From NCBI GenBank assembly GCA_015654615.1, contig JAATGN010000347.1:1-49211 (forward strand): a DNA stretch of 49,211 nucleotides, read 5' to 3'. Both the position numbers and the translations under genes were made by a program. Of this stretch, positions 27,909 through 38,046 are shown in pieces. Positions within the stretch are counted from its first letter, which is position 1, and the number at the start of each line of letters is the position of its first letter. The stretch comes from Rhodospirillales bacterium (GTDB taxonomy: Bacteria; Pseudomonadota; Alphaproteobacteria; Rhodospirillales; Magnetospirillaceae). The notes under the pieces are model-generated. The model searched no databases. It had not been told where the DNA came from and saw only the letters and a program-made list of their open reading frames with translations.

Positions 27909-29087
27909 ATGGGCATCGAGATGCGGACAGTCACCATTCTTGGATCCACCGGTTCGGTGGGATGCAATACGGTCGAATTGATCGAGCAGGAGCCCGACCG
28001 TTTCGTCGTCGAGGCTCTGGTCGCCAATCGCAATGTGGTGAAATTGGCCGAGCAAGCCAGGCGATTGCGTCCCCGACTGGTCGCCGTCGCCCAGGAGTCG
28101 GCCTATCTGCCGCTCAAGGAGGCTTTGGCCGGCAGCAATATCGAAGTGGCGGCGGGAGCGGCCGCCGTGGTCGAGGCGGCGGCGCGGCCCGCCGAATGGG
28201 TGATGGCGGCCATCGTCGGCGCGGCGGGATTGGAGCCGACCCTGGCGGCCATTCGCCGCGGCGCCACGGTCGGTCTGGCCAACAAGGAAACCCTGGTCTG
28301 CGCCGGTTCCCTGGTCATGGCGGAAGTCGAGCGCTGCGGCGCCACCCTGGTGCCGGTCGATTCCGAGCATTCGGCCATCTTCCAGGTGCTCGACACCGCG
28401 CAGCGCGACAGCATCGAGAAGATCATCCTGACCGCGTCGGGCGGCCCGTTCCGCACCTTCAGCGCGGAACAGATGGCGACGGTGACGCCCGAACAGGCGG
28501 TGGCCCATCCCAACTGGGACATGGGGGCGAAAATCTCGGTGGATTCGGCGACCATGATGAACAAGGGCCTCGAGTTGATCGAGGCCTATCATCTGTTCGG
28601 CCTGCCCGAAGAGCGCATCGACATTCTGGTGCATCCGCAATCGGTGGTGCACAGCATGGTGGCCTATGTGGATGGCTCGGTGCTGGCCCAACTGGGAACC
28701 CCCGACATGCGGATGCCGATTTCGCTGGCCCTCGGCTGGCCGAAGCGGATGCGGACGCCGGGGCGGCGGCTCGACTTCACCCAGGTGGCTCCCCTGACGT
28801 TCGAGGCCCCGGACCCCGAGCGTTTTCCGGCGCTGCGCCTGGCGCGCGACGTCCTGCGCAAGGGGGGCGCCGCGCCGACCATTCTGAATGCCGCCAATGA
28901 AGTGGCGGTCCAGGCCTTCCTGGAGCGTAAGATCGGCTTTCTCGACATCGTTCGTCTGGTCGAGCAGGCGGTGGCGGCCCTGGGCGACGCTCCCCTGACG
29001 GTGCTGGAAGACGTCCTTGCATGCGACACGCAAGCCCGGACAGTGGCCCGGGAACTGGTCGCCGGGATCACACGGATAGGTCAATGA
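27909..29087 (+). CDS. dxr: 1-deoxy-D-xylulose 5-phosphate reductoisomerase
   Basis: The 392-residue enzyme has the NADPH-binding TILGSTGSVGCNT near its start, ANKETLVCAG, the metal-binding PVDSEHSAIFQ, the flexible-loop region LTASGGPFR and MGAKISVDSATMMNKGLE. It makes methylerythritol 4-phosphate, the committed step of the non-mevalonate isoprenoid pathway that feeds uppS upstream. The start may be ATG 27909 or ATG 27921; the former is used because a purine-rich AGAAGAAAATAAG lies just before it. Confidence 0.97.
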   Translation: MGIEMRTVTILGSTGSVGCNTVELIEQEPDRFVVEALVANRNVVKLAEQARRLRPRLVAVAQESAYLPLKEALAGSNIEVAAGAAAVVEAAARPAEWVMAAIVGAAGLEPTLAAIRRGATVGLANKETLVCAGSLVMAEVERCGATLVPVDSEHSAIFQVLDTAQRDSIEKIILTASGGPFRTFSAEQMATVTPEQAVAHPNWDMGAKISVDSATMMNKGLELIEAYHLFGLPEERIDILVHPQSVVHSMVAYVDGSVLAQLGTPDMRMPISLALGWPKRMRTPGRRLDFTQVAPLTFEAPDPERFPALRLARDVLRKGGAAPTILNAANEVAVQAFLERKIGFLDIVRLVEQAVAALGDAPLTVLEDVLACDTQARTVARELVAGITRIGQ

Positions 29088-30229
29088 CCATGATGCAATT
29101 CCTTACCGGTTTCTGGGACTATGTCGTCATTTTCCTGGTAATTCTGACGGTCGTCGTCTTCGTCCACGAACTGGGGCATTTCCTGGTGGCCCGCTGGAAC
29201 GGCGTCAGAGTGGACGTCTTTTCCATCGGTTTCGGTCCCGAACTGTTCGGTTATACGGCCAAGTCGGGAACCCGCTGGAAATTCTCGCTGCTGCCGCTGG
29301 GCGGCTATGTGAAGATGTTCGGCGACGCCGACGCCGCCAGCACGCCCGATCTCGCCACCTATCTGCCGCCGGAACAGCAGGCCTACGCCTTCCGCTATAA
29401 GAAAATATACCAGCGGGCCTCCATCGTGGCGGCTGGCCCCTTGTCGAACTTCGTCTTCGGCATCATCGTCCTGGCCGGCATGTTCATGATCTACGGCCAG
29501 CCCCGGACGGCGCCGGTGATCGGCCAGGTGCAGGCCGAAAGCGCCGCCGCCGAAGCCGGCCTGCAGGCCGGGGACCGCATCAGGCAGGCCAACGGGCAGA
29601 CGGTCGACCGTTTCCAGGACCTGCAGCGGATCGTCCGCCTGACCGTGGGCGATCCGGTGCAACTGGTGATCGAGCGCGCCGGGGCGACGGTCCAGGTGAC
29701 CGCGCTGCCGCGGGTGACCGAGGTCAAGGACGTCTTCGGCAATGCGCACAAGACGCCGGTCCTGGGGATCGTCGCCGATCCGAACAGCACCGAGGTGGTC
29801 CATTACAATCCTCCGCAGGCTTTATGGGCCGCCACCCAGGAAACCGGGGAAATGGTTTCCTCCACCCTGATCGGCCTCGGCCAGATGGTCACGGGGCAAC
29901 GCGAGACCGACGAACTGGGGGGACCCTTGCGGATCGCCAAGGGCGCCGGTCAGGCTGCACAGCTTGGGGTGGGAAGCGTCGTCTTCTACACAATCTTGTT
30001 ATCGATCAATCTTGGCCTGATTAATTTGTTTCCCGTTCCGCTGCTCGACGGCGGCCATCTGTTGTTCTATGGTATCGAGGCCCTACAGGGACGGCCGCTT
30101 GGGCCGAGGGCGCAAGAATATGGTTTCCGCGTTGGTCTGATTCTGGTATTCGCCTTGATGTTGTTTGCCACGCGTAACGACTTGGTCGATTTACGGGTGT
30201 GGGAATTCATCAAAGGTCTCGTATCTTGA
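29084..30229 (+). CDS. rseP: RIP metalloprotease RseP (site-2 protease family)
   Basis: The start overlaps the dxr stop as ATGA, giving 381 residues. The first membrane segment carries the zinc-binding HELGH (residues 28-32). A PDZ domain follows (about 130-230, GDRIRQANGQTVDRFQDL). The C-terminal half has the second active-site motif LFPVPLLDGGH and two more membrane segments. RseP cleaves anti-sigma factors and leftover signal peptides within the membrane. The neighbouring bamA links it to envelope quality control. Confidence 0.96.
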   Translation: MTMMQFLTGFWDYVVIFLVILTVVVFVHELGHFLVARWNGVRVDVFSIGFGPELFGYTAKSGTRWKFSLLPLGGYVKMFGDADAASTPDLATYLPPEQQAYAFRYKKIYQRASIVAAGPLSNFVFGIIVLAGMFMIYGQPRTAPVIGQVQAESAAAEAGLQAGDRIRQANGQTVDRFQDLQRIVRLTVGDPVQLVIERAGATVQVTALPRVTEVKDVFGNAHKTPVLGIVADPNSTEVVHYNPPQALWAATQETGEMVSSTLIGLGQMVTGQRETDELGGPLRIAKGAGQAAQLGVGSVVFYTILLSINLGLINLFPVPLLDGGHLLFYGIEALQGRPLGPRAQEYGFRVGLILVFALMLFATRNDLVDLRVWEFIKGLVS

Positions 30230-30255
30230 TGGCCGTAGATCTCTGAGAGGGTATT

Positions 30256-32553
30256 TTGGGCGGTTTGTTACGCTTCTTGATTACGGGTGTGGTTGTTATT
30301 GTCCTCACCACCGCCTGCTCGTCGGTGTATGCCCAGGAAGGCGGTGTGATCCGCCAGATCATGGTGCAAGGCAATCAACGCGTCGAAGAAGAAACGGTCC
30401 GCTCCTACATGGCGGTGGCGGCCGGCGATGACTTCGACGAAGCCAAGATCGACAAATCCCTGAAGAGTCTGTTCGCCACCGGCCTGTTCGCCGATGTGAC
30501 GATAAGGCGCGAGGGCGACAGCCTGCTGGTGAGGGTGGTCGAAAATCCGATCATCAATCGCCTGGTCTTCGAAGGGAACAAACGCGTCAAGAGCGACCAG
30601 TTGCAGACGGAAGTGCAATTGAAGACGCGCAGCGTCTATACCCGGACCAAGGTGCAGGGCGACGTCAAGCGGATCCTCGATATTTATCGCCGCAACGGTC
30701 GCTTCGCCGCGACGGTCGATCCCAAGATCATCGAATTGCCCCAGAACCGGGTCGATCTGGTCTTCGAGATCAACGAAGGCCCGCCGACCTATGTCCGCCG
30801 GATCAATTTCGTCGGCAACAAGGTTTATACCGACAATAGCCTGCGCGAGAATTTGCAGACCAAGGAAGAACGCTGGTACCGGTTTCTGACCTCGGACGAC
30901 ACCTATGATCCGGATCGGGTGAATTACGACCGCGAATTGCTGCGGCGCTTTTACCTGAAGAACGGCTATGCCGATTTCCGGGTGGTTTCGACGGTGGCGG
31001 AATTGACGCCCGACCGCGAAAGCTTCTTCATCACCTATACGCTTGAGGAAGGCGAACGCTACAAGCTGGGGAAAATCAGCCTCAAAAGCGCCATCAAGGA
31101 CCTCAATGCCGAGGAATTGCAGCCGGTGGTCCAGTCTCTGGAGACCGGCGACTGGTACAACGCCGACGAAGTCGAAGCCACCATCCAGGCCTTGACGGAC
31201 GCGGTCGGCACCAAGGGTTACGCCTTTGTCGATATTCGGCCGGTCCTGAGCCGCCATCGCGAGGATCACACCATCGACATCCTGTTCGACGTGCAGGAAG
31301 GCCCGCGCGTCTTCGTCGAACGCATCGACATCCAGGGCAATGTTCGGACCCTGGACAAGGTCATTCGCCGGGAGTTCCGCCTGGTCGAGGGCGACGCCTT
31401 CAATACCGCCAAGCTGCGCCGGTCGCGGGAACGCATCAAGGATCTGAACTTCTTCGACAAGGCCGACATAACCAATGTGCCGTCCGACACGGCGCCCGAC
31501 CGGACGGTCATCAAGGTCGACGTCACCGAGAAATCGACCGGCGAACTGTCCTTCGGCGTCGGCTGGTCGAGCGCGGTGGGCGCCTTGCTCAACGTCGGCG
31601 CGACGGAACGCAATTTGCTGGGCCGCGGTCAGATTCTCAGCATCAACGCCCAGTTGGCGCAGGAACAGACGTCGATCAATCTCGGCTTCACCGAGCCTTA
31701 TTTCCTGGATCGCAATCTGTCTGCCGGTTTCGATCTGTTCGCCATCAACAACAGCAACCAGGACTACGTCACCTATGACGTGAAAACGCTCGGTTTCGAT
31801 CTCAGGACCGGGTGGGCCTACAACGAATATCTGCGTCACGACTGGAAATACACGGCCAGCACCACGACCGTGAGCAATGTCCAGGACGGCTCGTCCACCT
31901 ACATCATCGACCAGATCGGCACCAGCAGCATGTCGTCGATCGGCCACAGCCTGCTCTACGATCGTCGCGACAGCAAAATCGATCCGACCAGCGGCTACTT
32001 CCTGCGTGGCGGCAACGAATTCGCCGGTGTCGGCGGAACGGAGCATTTCGTCCGCAACAACGTCGGCGCCGGTCAATACTTCAAGCTGGAAGACCAGACG
32101 GTGCTGATGCTTTCGGTCAATGCCGGCGACATCTTCAGCTGGGACGGCACGCCGGTGCGCATCAATCAGCGCTACTACCTGGGCGGCGATACGATGCGCG
32201 GTTTCAGGGACGCCGGCATCAGCCCGCGCGACGCCCTGACCAACGACGCGCTGGGCGGCATGTGGGATGCCGTCGGCACGGCGGAGATCCGCTTCCCCCT
32301 GGGCCTGCCCAAGGAATTGGCGGTGCAGGGCAAAGTGTTCGCCGACGTCGGCACCATCGGCCCGACCGACACGAATGTCGAGAAATTGGGGGTGAGCGTC
32401 AATCAGACCACGGCTCCGCGCGCTTCGGTGGGAACCGGCGTGGTGTGGCGCTCGCCGATGGGTCCGATCAATATCGATCTTGGGTTGCCGGTGATCAAAC
32501 AGACCCATGACCAGATGGAGGTCTTCCGGCTTAATTTTGGTACGAGGTTTTGA
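30256..32553 (+). CDS. bamA: Outer membrane protein assembly factor BamA
   Basis: The 765-residue protein starts at TTG 30256 with a signal peptide (hydrophobic run then VYAQE). Five POTRA repeats fill about residues 27-425, seen in recurring GNQRVEEETVRSYM and GNKRVKSDQLQ patterns. The C-terminal Omp85 beta-barrel (about 450-765) has the loop-6 motif VRINQRYYLGGDTMRGF, with the conserved RGF, and ends in aromatic Phe (NFGTRF), the beta-signal. It inserts barrel proteins into the outer membrane. Its neighbours rseP and skp serve the same envelope pathway. Confidence 0.97.
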   Translation: MGGLLRFLITGVVVIVLTTACSSVYAQEGGVIRQIMVQGNQRVEEETVRSYMAVAAGDDFDEAKIDKSLKSLFATGLFADVTIRREGDSLLVRVVENPIINRLVFEGNKRVKSDQLQTEVQLKTRSVYTRTKVQGDVKRILDIYRRNGRFAATVDPKIIELPQNRVDLVFEINEGPPTYVRRINFVGNKVYTDNSLRENLQTKEERWYRFLTSDDTYDPDRVNYDRELLRRFYLKNGYADFRVVSTVAELTPDRESFFITYTLEEGERYKLGKISLKSAIKDLNAEELQPVVQSLETGDWYNADEVEATIQALTDAVGTKGYAFVDIRPVLSRHREDHTIDILFDVQEGPRVFVERIDIQGNVRTLDKVIRREFRLVEGDAFNTAKLRRSRERIKDLNFFDKADITNVPSDTAPDRTVIKVDVTEKSTGELSFGVGWSSAVGALLNVGATERNLLGRGQILSINAQLAQEQTSINLGFTEPYFLDRNLSAGFDLFAINNSNQDYVTYDVKTLGFDLRTGWAYNEYLRHDWKYTASTTTVSNVQDGSSTYIIDQIGTSSMSSIGHSLLYDRRDSKIDPTSGYFLRGGNEFAGVGGTEHFVRNNVGAGQYFKLEDQTVLMLSVNAGDIFSWDGTPVRINQRYYLGGDTMRGFRDAGISPRDALTNDALGGMWDAVGTAEIRFPLGLPKELAVQGKVFADVGTIGPTDTNVEKLGVSVNQTTAPRASVGTGVVWRSPMGPINIDLGLPVIKQTHDQMEVFRLNFGTRF

Positions 32554-32555
32554 AT

Positions 32556-33218
32556 ATGTTCGTTTCGTCGATGTCTCGGCTGCTCGTTTGCAGCGGGTTG
32601 GTGGTCGCGGTGGTGGGTTCTTTTCAGACGCCGGCTTTTGCCCAGGCGGCGGGGGCCGGGGCTGGAGGAGCGACCGGCGCCGCCGCCGCGACGATTCCCA
32701 TGCCGGTGATCGCGATCGTCGATGTCGATCAGATCTTGCAGGAATCGGTTGCCGCCAAGGGTGTCCGGGCGCAGGCCGACAAATATCAGCAGTCCTTCCA
32801 GGCCGAGATGAGCAAGGAGGAAACCGCGCTGCGGAGCACCCAGCAGGACATCGACCAGCAGCGTAAGACCTTGTCCCAGGAGGCTTTCGCCGAAAAGGCC
32901 CGGGCCTTCGACGGCAGCGTCGCCGAATTCCAGAGGAAGGGCCTGGCCCGCCGCAAGGCCTTCGACAAATCCTTCAACACGGCGATGGGCCAGGTCCAGC
33001 AGGCCATGCTGGAGGCGACTCAACAGATCGCCGCCAGCCATGGCGCCACGATGGTCCTGCCGCGCAGCCAGGTGATCCTGTTCGACGACAAGATGAACAT
33101 CACCAAGGAAATCATCGTGGCGATGGATCGCAAATTGCCGCATGTCGATTTTCCTGCACCAAAAGTGGAGGCGGAGAACGCTCCTTCGGGCGCCGGCGGC
33201 TCGAAGAAATCCCAGTAA
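32556..33218 (+). CDS. skp: OmpH/Skp family periplasmic chaperone
   Basis: From ATG 32556 (3 nt after the bamA stop) the protein has 220 residues with a signal peptide cleaved near TPAFAQA. A Gly/Ala-rich linker (about 30-45) leads into the core strand VIAIVDVDQILQES, then a long coiled coil (about 65-150, rich in Gln, Lys, Glu and Ala) that forms the tentacles of the trimer, and a closing strand TMVLPRSQVILFDD. Skp holds unfolded outer membrane proteins on their way to BamA, encoded just upstream. The Ala/Gly linker is longer than in enteric Skp. Confidence 0.9.
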   Translation: MFVSSMSRLLVCSGLVVAVVGSFQTPAFAQAAGAGAGGATGAAAATIPMPVIAIVDVDQILQESVAAKGVRAQADKYQQSFQAEMSKEETALRSTQQDIDQQRKTLSQEAFAEKARAFDGSVAEFQRKGLARRKAFDKSFNTAMGQVQQAMLEATQQIAASHGATMVLPRSQVILFDDKMNITKEIIVAMDRKLPHVDFPAPKVEAENAPSGAGGSKKSQ

Positions 33219-33221
33219 TCC

Positions 33222-34244
33222 ATGGCGGATTCTCGTTTCTTCGCCAAGGCGGGCCCTTTCAGTCTGGCGGTGCTGGCCGAGCGGTGCGGCGCCGAATTGG
33301 CCGCCGGGGCCGATCCGGCGGCGATGGCGCTCGATGTGGCGCCGATCGACGTCGCCGGTGCGGATCACATCTCGTTCCTCGATAACAAGAAATACGTCGA
33401 GGCTTTCACCGTCAGCCGGGCCGGCGCCTGTCTGGTCCACCGCAGCCTGGCGTGCAAGGCGCCCGCCGGCATGGCCCTGTTGCTGTGCGACGATCCCTAT
33501 CGGGCCTATGCCCTGGTGGCGGCGGCGTTCTATCCGCGGCCGGCCGTCGTGCCGGGAATTGCCGCCGGCGCCTTGGTCGATCCCTCGGCGATATTGGGCG
33601 ACGGCGTCCGGGTCGAAGCCGGGGCGGTGATCTGCGCCAGGGCGGAAATCGGCGCCGGCTGCCTGATCGGTCCGAACGCGGTCATCGGCGCCGGCGTGGT
33701 CCTGGGAGAGGATTGCATCATCGGCGCCGGGACCACGCTCAGCCATGCGATCCTCGGCAAGCGGGTCAATCTTTTTCCCGGAGTGCGAATCGGCCAGGAC
33801 GGATTCGGCTTCGCCATGGGTCCCAAGGGACTTTTGAGCGTTCCGCAATTGGGGCGGGTCCTGATCGAGGACGACGTCGAGATCGGAGCGAATTCCACGG
33901 TCGATCGCGGCGCCGGACCGGATACCATCATCGGCGCAGGATGCAGGATTGATAATCTGGTCCAAATCGGGCACAACGTGCACCTCGGACGCGGCTGCGT
34001 CATCGTCGCTCAGGCCGGTATCGCCGGCAGCACGCATCTTGACGACTTCGTCGTCGTGGGCGGGCAGGTGGGGATCATCGGGCATCTGCATATCGGTGCC
34101 GGTGTCCGCATCGCCGGACAGAGCGGGGTGACGCGCGACGTCGAGGCAGGTCGTACCATTGGCGGTTCCCCCGCCATATCGATGACAGAATGGCTCCGGC
34201 AGTCGGCCTTGTTGGGTCAGTTGGCCCGCAAGAAGGGTCGGTAA
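33222..34244 (+). CDS. lpxD: UDP-3-O-(3-hydroxymyristoyl)glucosamine N-acyltransferase
   Basis: The 340-residue protein begins with the LpxD N-terminal uridine-binding domain (about 10-100, with [13 protein letters not shown]) and continues as a left-handed beta helix of hexapeptide repeats (about 105-310). The catalytic region has [11 protein letters not shown] and [12 protein letters not shown] with the expected His. It adds the second acyl chain in lipid A synthesis and lies with fabZ, lpxA, lpxI and lpxB. Confidence 0.96.
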   Translation: MADSRFFAKAGPFSLAVLAERCGAELAAGADPAAMALDVAPIDVAGADHISFLDNKKYVEAFTVSRAGACLVHRSLACKAPAGMALLLCDDPYRAYALVAAAFYPRPAVVPGIAAGALVDPSAILGDGVRVEAGAVICARAEIGAGCLIGPNAVIGAGVVLGEDCIIGAGTTLSHAILGKRVNLFPGVRIGQDGFGFAMGPKGLLSVPQLGRVLIEDDVEIGANSTVDRGAGPDTIIGAGCRIDNLVQIGHNVHLGRGCVIVAQAGIAGSTHLDDFVVVGGQVGIIGHLHIGAGVRIAGQSGVTRDVEAGRTIGGSPAISMTEWLRQSALLGQLARKKGR

Positions 34245-34248
34245 TGGG

Positions 34249-34722
34249 ATGAGCGGGATGGATACCGTGGAAAACCGAACCAGCAAAGTGATCGACATCA
34301 ATCGGGTCATGCAGATGATCCCGCACCGCTATCCTTTTCTGATGGTGGACAAGGTGATCGACGTGGTGCCGGATGTCTCGGCGACCGGCATCAAGAACGT
34401 CACAGCGTCGGAACCGCATTTTCAAGGGCATTTTCCGCAGCGGCCGATCATGCCGGGCGTGCTGATCATCGAATCGATGGCGCAGACCGCGGCGGTTCTC
34501 GTGGTCGAAACCTTGGGGCCGCAGGCCGAGGGCAAGCTGGTCTATTTCATGTCGGTCGACAATGCGCGCTTCCGCAAGCCGGTGGTGCCCGGCGATACCC
34601 TTTTCGTGCATGTCGTCAAGGAACGCTCCCGGGGCAGCGTTTGGCGGTTTCGCGGCGAGGCGAGGGTCGACGGCAATCTGATGGCCGAGGCGACCTATGC
34701 CGCGATGATCATGGACAGCTGA
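34249..34722 (+). CDS. fabZ: 3-hydroxyacyl-ACP dehydratase FabZ
   Basis: The 157-residue hot-dog fold enzyme carries [14 protein letters not shown] with the catalytic His, and [19 protein letters not shown] with the catalytic Glu. It dehydrates 3-hydroxyacyl-ACP and competes with LpxA and LpxD for 3-hydroxymyristoyl-ACP, which explains its place in this cluster. The stop is followed directly by the lpxA start. Confidence 0.97.
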   Translation: MSGMDTVENRTSKVIDINRVMQMIPHRYPFLMVDKVIDVVPDVSATGIKNVTASEPHFQGHFPQRPIMPGVLIIESMAQTAAVLVVETLGPQAEGKLVYFMSVDNARFRKPVVPGDTLFVHVVKERSRGSVWRFRGEARVDGNLMAEATYAAMIMDS

Positions 34723-35523
34723 ATGACCCAAATTCATCCCACCGCGATCGTCGCCGCTGGCGCCCGCATTGCCGAAAGCGCCCAGATCGGTCCTTATTGC
34801 GTGGTCGGCGGCCAGGTGGAAATCGGCGCCGAGGCGCGGCTGATTTCCCATGTGGTGATCGAGGGGATCACCAGCCTCGGGGAAGGGACCGTGGTCTATC
34901 CTTTCGCTTCGCTCGGCCATCGCCCGCAGGATCTGAAATACAAGGGGGAGCCCAGCCGTCTGGTCATCGGCCGGCACAACCAGATCCGTGAAAACGTCAC
35001 CATGAATCCGGGGACCGAGGGCGGTGGAATGGTGACCTCCATCGGCGACAACGGCCTGTTCATGGTCGGCGCCCACATCGCCCACGACTGCGTGGTCGGC
35101 AATGGGGTGATCTTCGCCAACAATGCGACATTGGGCGGGCATGTGCAGGTCGGCGATTTCGTCGTGCTGGGCGGTCTGTCGGCGGTCCATCAATTCGTCC
35201 GGATCGGACGGCATGTGATGGTGGGCGGCATGTCGGGCGTCGAGAACGACGTCATTCCCTATGCGACGGTGACCGGCAATCGGGCCCATCTGTCCGGCCT
35301 CAACCTGATCGGTCTGAAGCGCCGCGGTTATTCGCGAGAAGACATCCACGCCTTGAGAAACGCCTATCGGCTGCTGTTCGCGCCCGAGGGCACCATGGCC
35401 GAGCGCATCGACGAGGTGGCCTCGCAGTTCAAGGGCGTCGCGCCGGTGCTGGAGATTCTCGACTTCATCAGTATCGACAGCTCCCGGGCCATCTGCCAGC
35501 CGAAATTGGAGAATGCCGCTTAA
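34723..35523 (+). CDS. lpxA: UDP-N-acetylglucosamine acyltransferase
   Basis: The 266-residue protein is a hexapeptide beta helix from its first residues ([20 protein letters not shown]), with [24 protein letters not shown] holding the catalytic His, and a C-terminal helical domain (about 190-260, [19 protein letters not shown]). It performs the first step of lipid A synthesis on UDP-GlcNAc. Length is standard. Confidence 0.97.
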   Translation: MTQIHPTAIVAAGARIAESAQIGPYCVVGGQVEIGAEARLISHVVIEGITSLGEGTVVYPFASLGHRPQDLKYKGEPSRLVIGRHNQIRENVTMNPGTEGGGMVTSIGDNGLFMVGAHIAHDCVVGNGVIFANNATLGGHVQVGDFVVLGGLSAVHQFVRIGRHVMVGGMSGVENDVIPYATVTGNRAHLSGLNLIGLKRRGYSREDIHALRNAYRLLFAPEGTMAERIDEVASQFKGVAPVLEILDFISIDSSRAICQPKLENAA

Positions 35524-35633
35524 AAAGCGCTTCAGCCACCGGCGGCGCGGGCGTCCCTGTCCGCGTCCGGCGGAAAAGGCGGGCGCGGAGGCCCGCCCCA
35601 CTGACCCGGTCCCCAAAGCTGCGAGTGTGAACA

Positions 35634-36461
35634 ATGGCGGCGAAACTCGGTATCATCGCGGGTGGTGGTAACCTGCCGGCCCGTCTGGCGGCGGCGGCCC
35701 GGGCCGATGGGCGAGAGGTCTTCGTGCTGGCCCTCACCGGTCATGCCCTTGCCGACGAATCGCTGGAAAGCCTGCCGCATGCCTGGATCCGGATGGGCGA
35801 GGCGGGACGCGGCATCGATCTTTTGCATCAGCAGGGCGTCGAGGACCTGGTCATGGCCGGGCCGGTGCGCCGGCCGACCTTGCGCGATCTGCGCCCCGAT
35901 TGGCGGACCACCCGGTTTTTCGCGCGCATCGGCTTGCGGGCCCTGGGCGACGACGGGCTGCTGAAGGCGGTGATCGGCGAGCTGGAGGGCGAGGGCTTCC
36001 GGGTCCTCGGCCTGCACGACATCCTGGGCGACGCCCTGGCCGAGGCCGGGGTCTGGGGGGCCATCGAACCCGACGACCGGGCGAAAGCCGATATCGCGCA
36101 TGGGCTGAAGGTCGCCCACGGCCTGGGAATCCTGGACGTCGGGCAGGCGGTGGTGGTTCAGCAAGGCATCGTCCTCGGGGTCGAAGCCGTCGAGGGAACC
36201 GACGCCTTGCTGCGCCGCGCCGGCGAACTGCGCCGGACCGGACCGGGGGGCGTGCTGGTCAAGATCGCCAAGCCGGGACAGGAGCGGCGCGTCGATCTGC
36301 CGACGATCGGCGTGCAGACCGTCAAAAACGTCATTGCCGCCGGATTGGCGGGAATCGCCGTCGAAGCGGGGTCCGCGGTGGTGATCGATCGCGCCGCGGT
36401 GATCGCCGCGGCCGACGCCGCCGGCGTCTTCGTCTGCGGCGTCACGGCGGCCCAGGAATGA
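35634..36461 (+). CDS. lpxI: UDP-2,3-diacylglucosamine pyrophosphatase LpxI
   Basis: The 275-residue protein begins KLGIIAGGGNLPARLAAAAR, the LpxI N-terminal motif, and has GPVRRPTLRDLRPDW, VVVQQGIVLGVEAVEGTDALL and LVKIAKPGQERRVDLPTIG, all typical of this DUF1009 family. LpxI replaces LpxH in alphaproteobacteria and cleaves UDP-2,3-diacylglucosamine to lipid X. It lies between lpxA and lpxB, whose start overlaps its stop. The 110-bp gap after lpxA has a GC-rich stretch but no clear signal. Confidence 0.95.
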   Translation: MAAKLGIIAGGGNLPARLAAAARADGREVFVLALTGHALADESLESLPHAWIRMGEAGRGIDLLHQQGVEDLVMAGPVRRPTLRDLRPDWRTTRFFARIGLRALGDDGLLKAVIGELEGEGFRVLGLHDILGDALAEAGVWGAIEPDDRAKADIAHGLKVAHGLGILDVGQAVVVQQGIVLGVEAVEGTDALLRRAGELRRTGPGGVLVKIAKPGQERRVDLPTIGVQTVKNVIAAGLAGIAVEAGSAVVIDRAAVIAAADAAGVFVCGVTAAQE

Positions 36462-37621
36462 CCGCGCCGCTGATCTATCTGATCGCCGGCGAACCGTCCG
36501 GCGATCTGCTGGCCGCCCGGCTGATGGTGGCGCTGCGCGACCTGACCGGCGGGGCCGTCCGCTTCGCCGGCATCGGCGGCGAGGCGATGCGCGAGCAAGG
36601 CATGGAAAGCCTGTTTCCCCAGGCGGATCTCGCGGTCATGGGCTTTGCCGAGGTGGTGCCCCGGATTCCGCGGATCATGCGTCGCCTCGCACAGACGATG
36701 GCCGATATCCGGGAGCGCCGGCCGGCCGCCGTCGTCACCGTCGACAGCTGGGGATTCACCGGGCGCATCGCCAAGCGGTTGAAAACCATGGGGTCGGCCA
36801 TTCCGCGCATTCATTACGTGGCTCCGATGGTTTGGGCCTGGAAGGAAAAGCGCAGCTTCCAATTGGCCGAACGGGTCGATTTGCTTCTGTGCCTGTTGCC
36901 GCAGGAGCCGGCCTATTTCACCAAGGTCGGACTGCGGGCCGTCCACGTCGGACACGCCGTTTTGGAAAGCGGCGCCGACCTTGGCGACGGCGCGGCTTTT
37001 CGGGCCCGCCACGGCATTGCCCCCGACGTTCCGTTGCTGTGCGTGCTGCCGGGCAGCCGGCGATCCGAGACGTCGCGGCTGTTGCCGGTTTTCGCCGAAA
37101 CGGTGGCGCGTCTGGCCCTGACGCATCCCGCCCTGCAGGTGGTGGTGCCGACCGTCGATACGGTGGCCGAGGAGGTGCGGCGGGCCGTCTGGCCGGTTCC
37201 GGCGACCGTGGTACGGGGGACGAAGGAACGCTATGACGCGTTCGCCGCCAGCCGCGCCGCCCTGGCGGCATCCGGCACGGTGGCCCTGGAGCTGGCTCTG
37301 GCGCGTCTGCCGATGGTCATCGGCTATCGGGTCAGCCGCTTGACCGCGTTGATCATCCGCCGTCTGATCAAGATCCCCTACGCCTGCCTGATCAATCTTT
37401 TGCTCGACCGCATGGTGGTCCCGGAACTGATCCAGGAGGACTGCCGGGCCGAGCCGCTGGCGGCCGAATTGGCGCGCCTGATGGACGATCGCGACATTCG
37501 TGCGGCGCAATTGGACGGCGCCGCCCTGGCCCTGGCGCGGCTCGGCCTCGGTGGCGAGACCCCAAGCCGGCGGGCGGCCCGGGAAATTCTCTCCCTCATC
37601 AAGGAAAGGCTCGAGACATGA
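36458..37621 (+). CDS. lpxB: Lipid-A-disaccharide synthase
   Basis: The start overlaps the lpxI stop (ATGA), giving 387 residues. LpxB marks are YLIAGEPSGDLLAARLM, FAGIGGEAMREQGMESLFP, the HYVAPMVWAWKEKR stretch and LPGSRRSE in the second GT-B domain. It joins lipid X and UDP-diacylglucosamine into the lipid A disaccharide. Its stop overlaps the glyoxalase start. Confidence 0.96.
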   Translation: MTAPLIYLIAGEPSGDLLAARLMVALRDLTGGAVRFAGIGGEAMREQGMESLFPQADLAVMGFAEVVPRIPRIMRRLAQTMADIRERRPAAVVTVDSWGFTGRIAKRLKTMGSAIPRIHYVAPMVWAWKEKRSFQLAERVDLLLCLLPQEPAYFTKVGLRAVHVGHAVLESGADLGDGAAFRARHGIAPDVPLLCVLPGSRRSETSRLLPVFAETVARLALTHPALQVVVPTVDTVAEEVRRAVWPVPATVVRGTKERYDAFAASRAALAASGTVALELALARLPMVIGYRVSRLTALIIRRLIKIPYACLINLLLDRMVVPELIQEDCRAEPLAAELARLMDDRDIRAAQLDGAALALARLGLGGETPSRRAAREILSLIKERLET

Positions 37622-38022
37622 CCGCCACCCCTGCTTTCCGCATGCTGCACACGATGATCCGCGTGCGCGACCTGGACGCCTCGCTCGATTTCTACACCGG
37701 TCTTCTCGGGATGAAGCTGCTGCGCCGCAATGATTTTCCCGAGGGAAAATTCACCCTGGCCTTCGTCGGCTATGGCGACGAGGCGAATCACACGGTGATC
37801 GAGCTGACCCACAATTGGGATCAGAAGGAACCCTACGACCTCGGCAACGGCTTCGGCCATGTCGCTCTCGGCGTGCCGGACATCCATAAGGCGTGCGACG
37901 CCCTGGCCGCCGCCGGCGCGAAGATTCCGCGTCCGCCGGGACCGATGAAGCATGGCACCAGCATCATCGCCTTCATCGAGGATCCGGACGGCTACAGGAT
38001 CGAATTGATCGAGAAGGAATAG
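37618..38022 (+). CDS. gloA: Lactoylglutathione lyase (glyoxalase I)
   Basis: The 134-residue metal enzyme has the vicinal oxygen chelate fold with two beta-alpha-beta-beta-beta repeats. Likely metal ligands are His in MLHTMIRV, Glu in TVIELTHNW, His in GFGHVALGV and Glu in YRIELIE. It isomerises the hemithioacetal of methylglyoxal and glutathione. It is coupled to lpxB by a 4-nt overlap although the functions are unrelated. Confidence 0.95.
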   Translation: MTATPAFRMLHTMIRVRDLDASLDFYTGLLGMKLLRRNDFPEGKFTLAFVGYGDEANHTVIELTHNWDQKEPYDLGNGFGHVALGVPDIHKACDALAAAGAKIPRPPGPMKHGTSIIAFIEDPDGYRIELIEKE

Positions 38023-38046
38023 GCGGCACCGGAACCGAAAGACGAA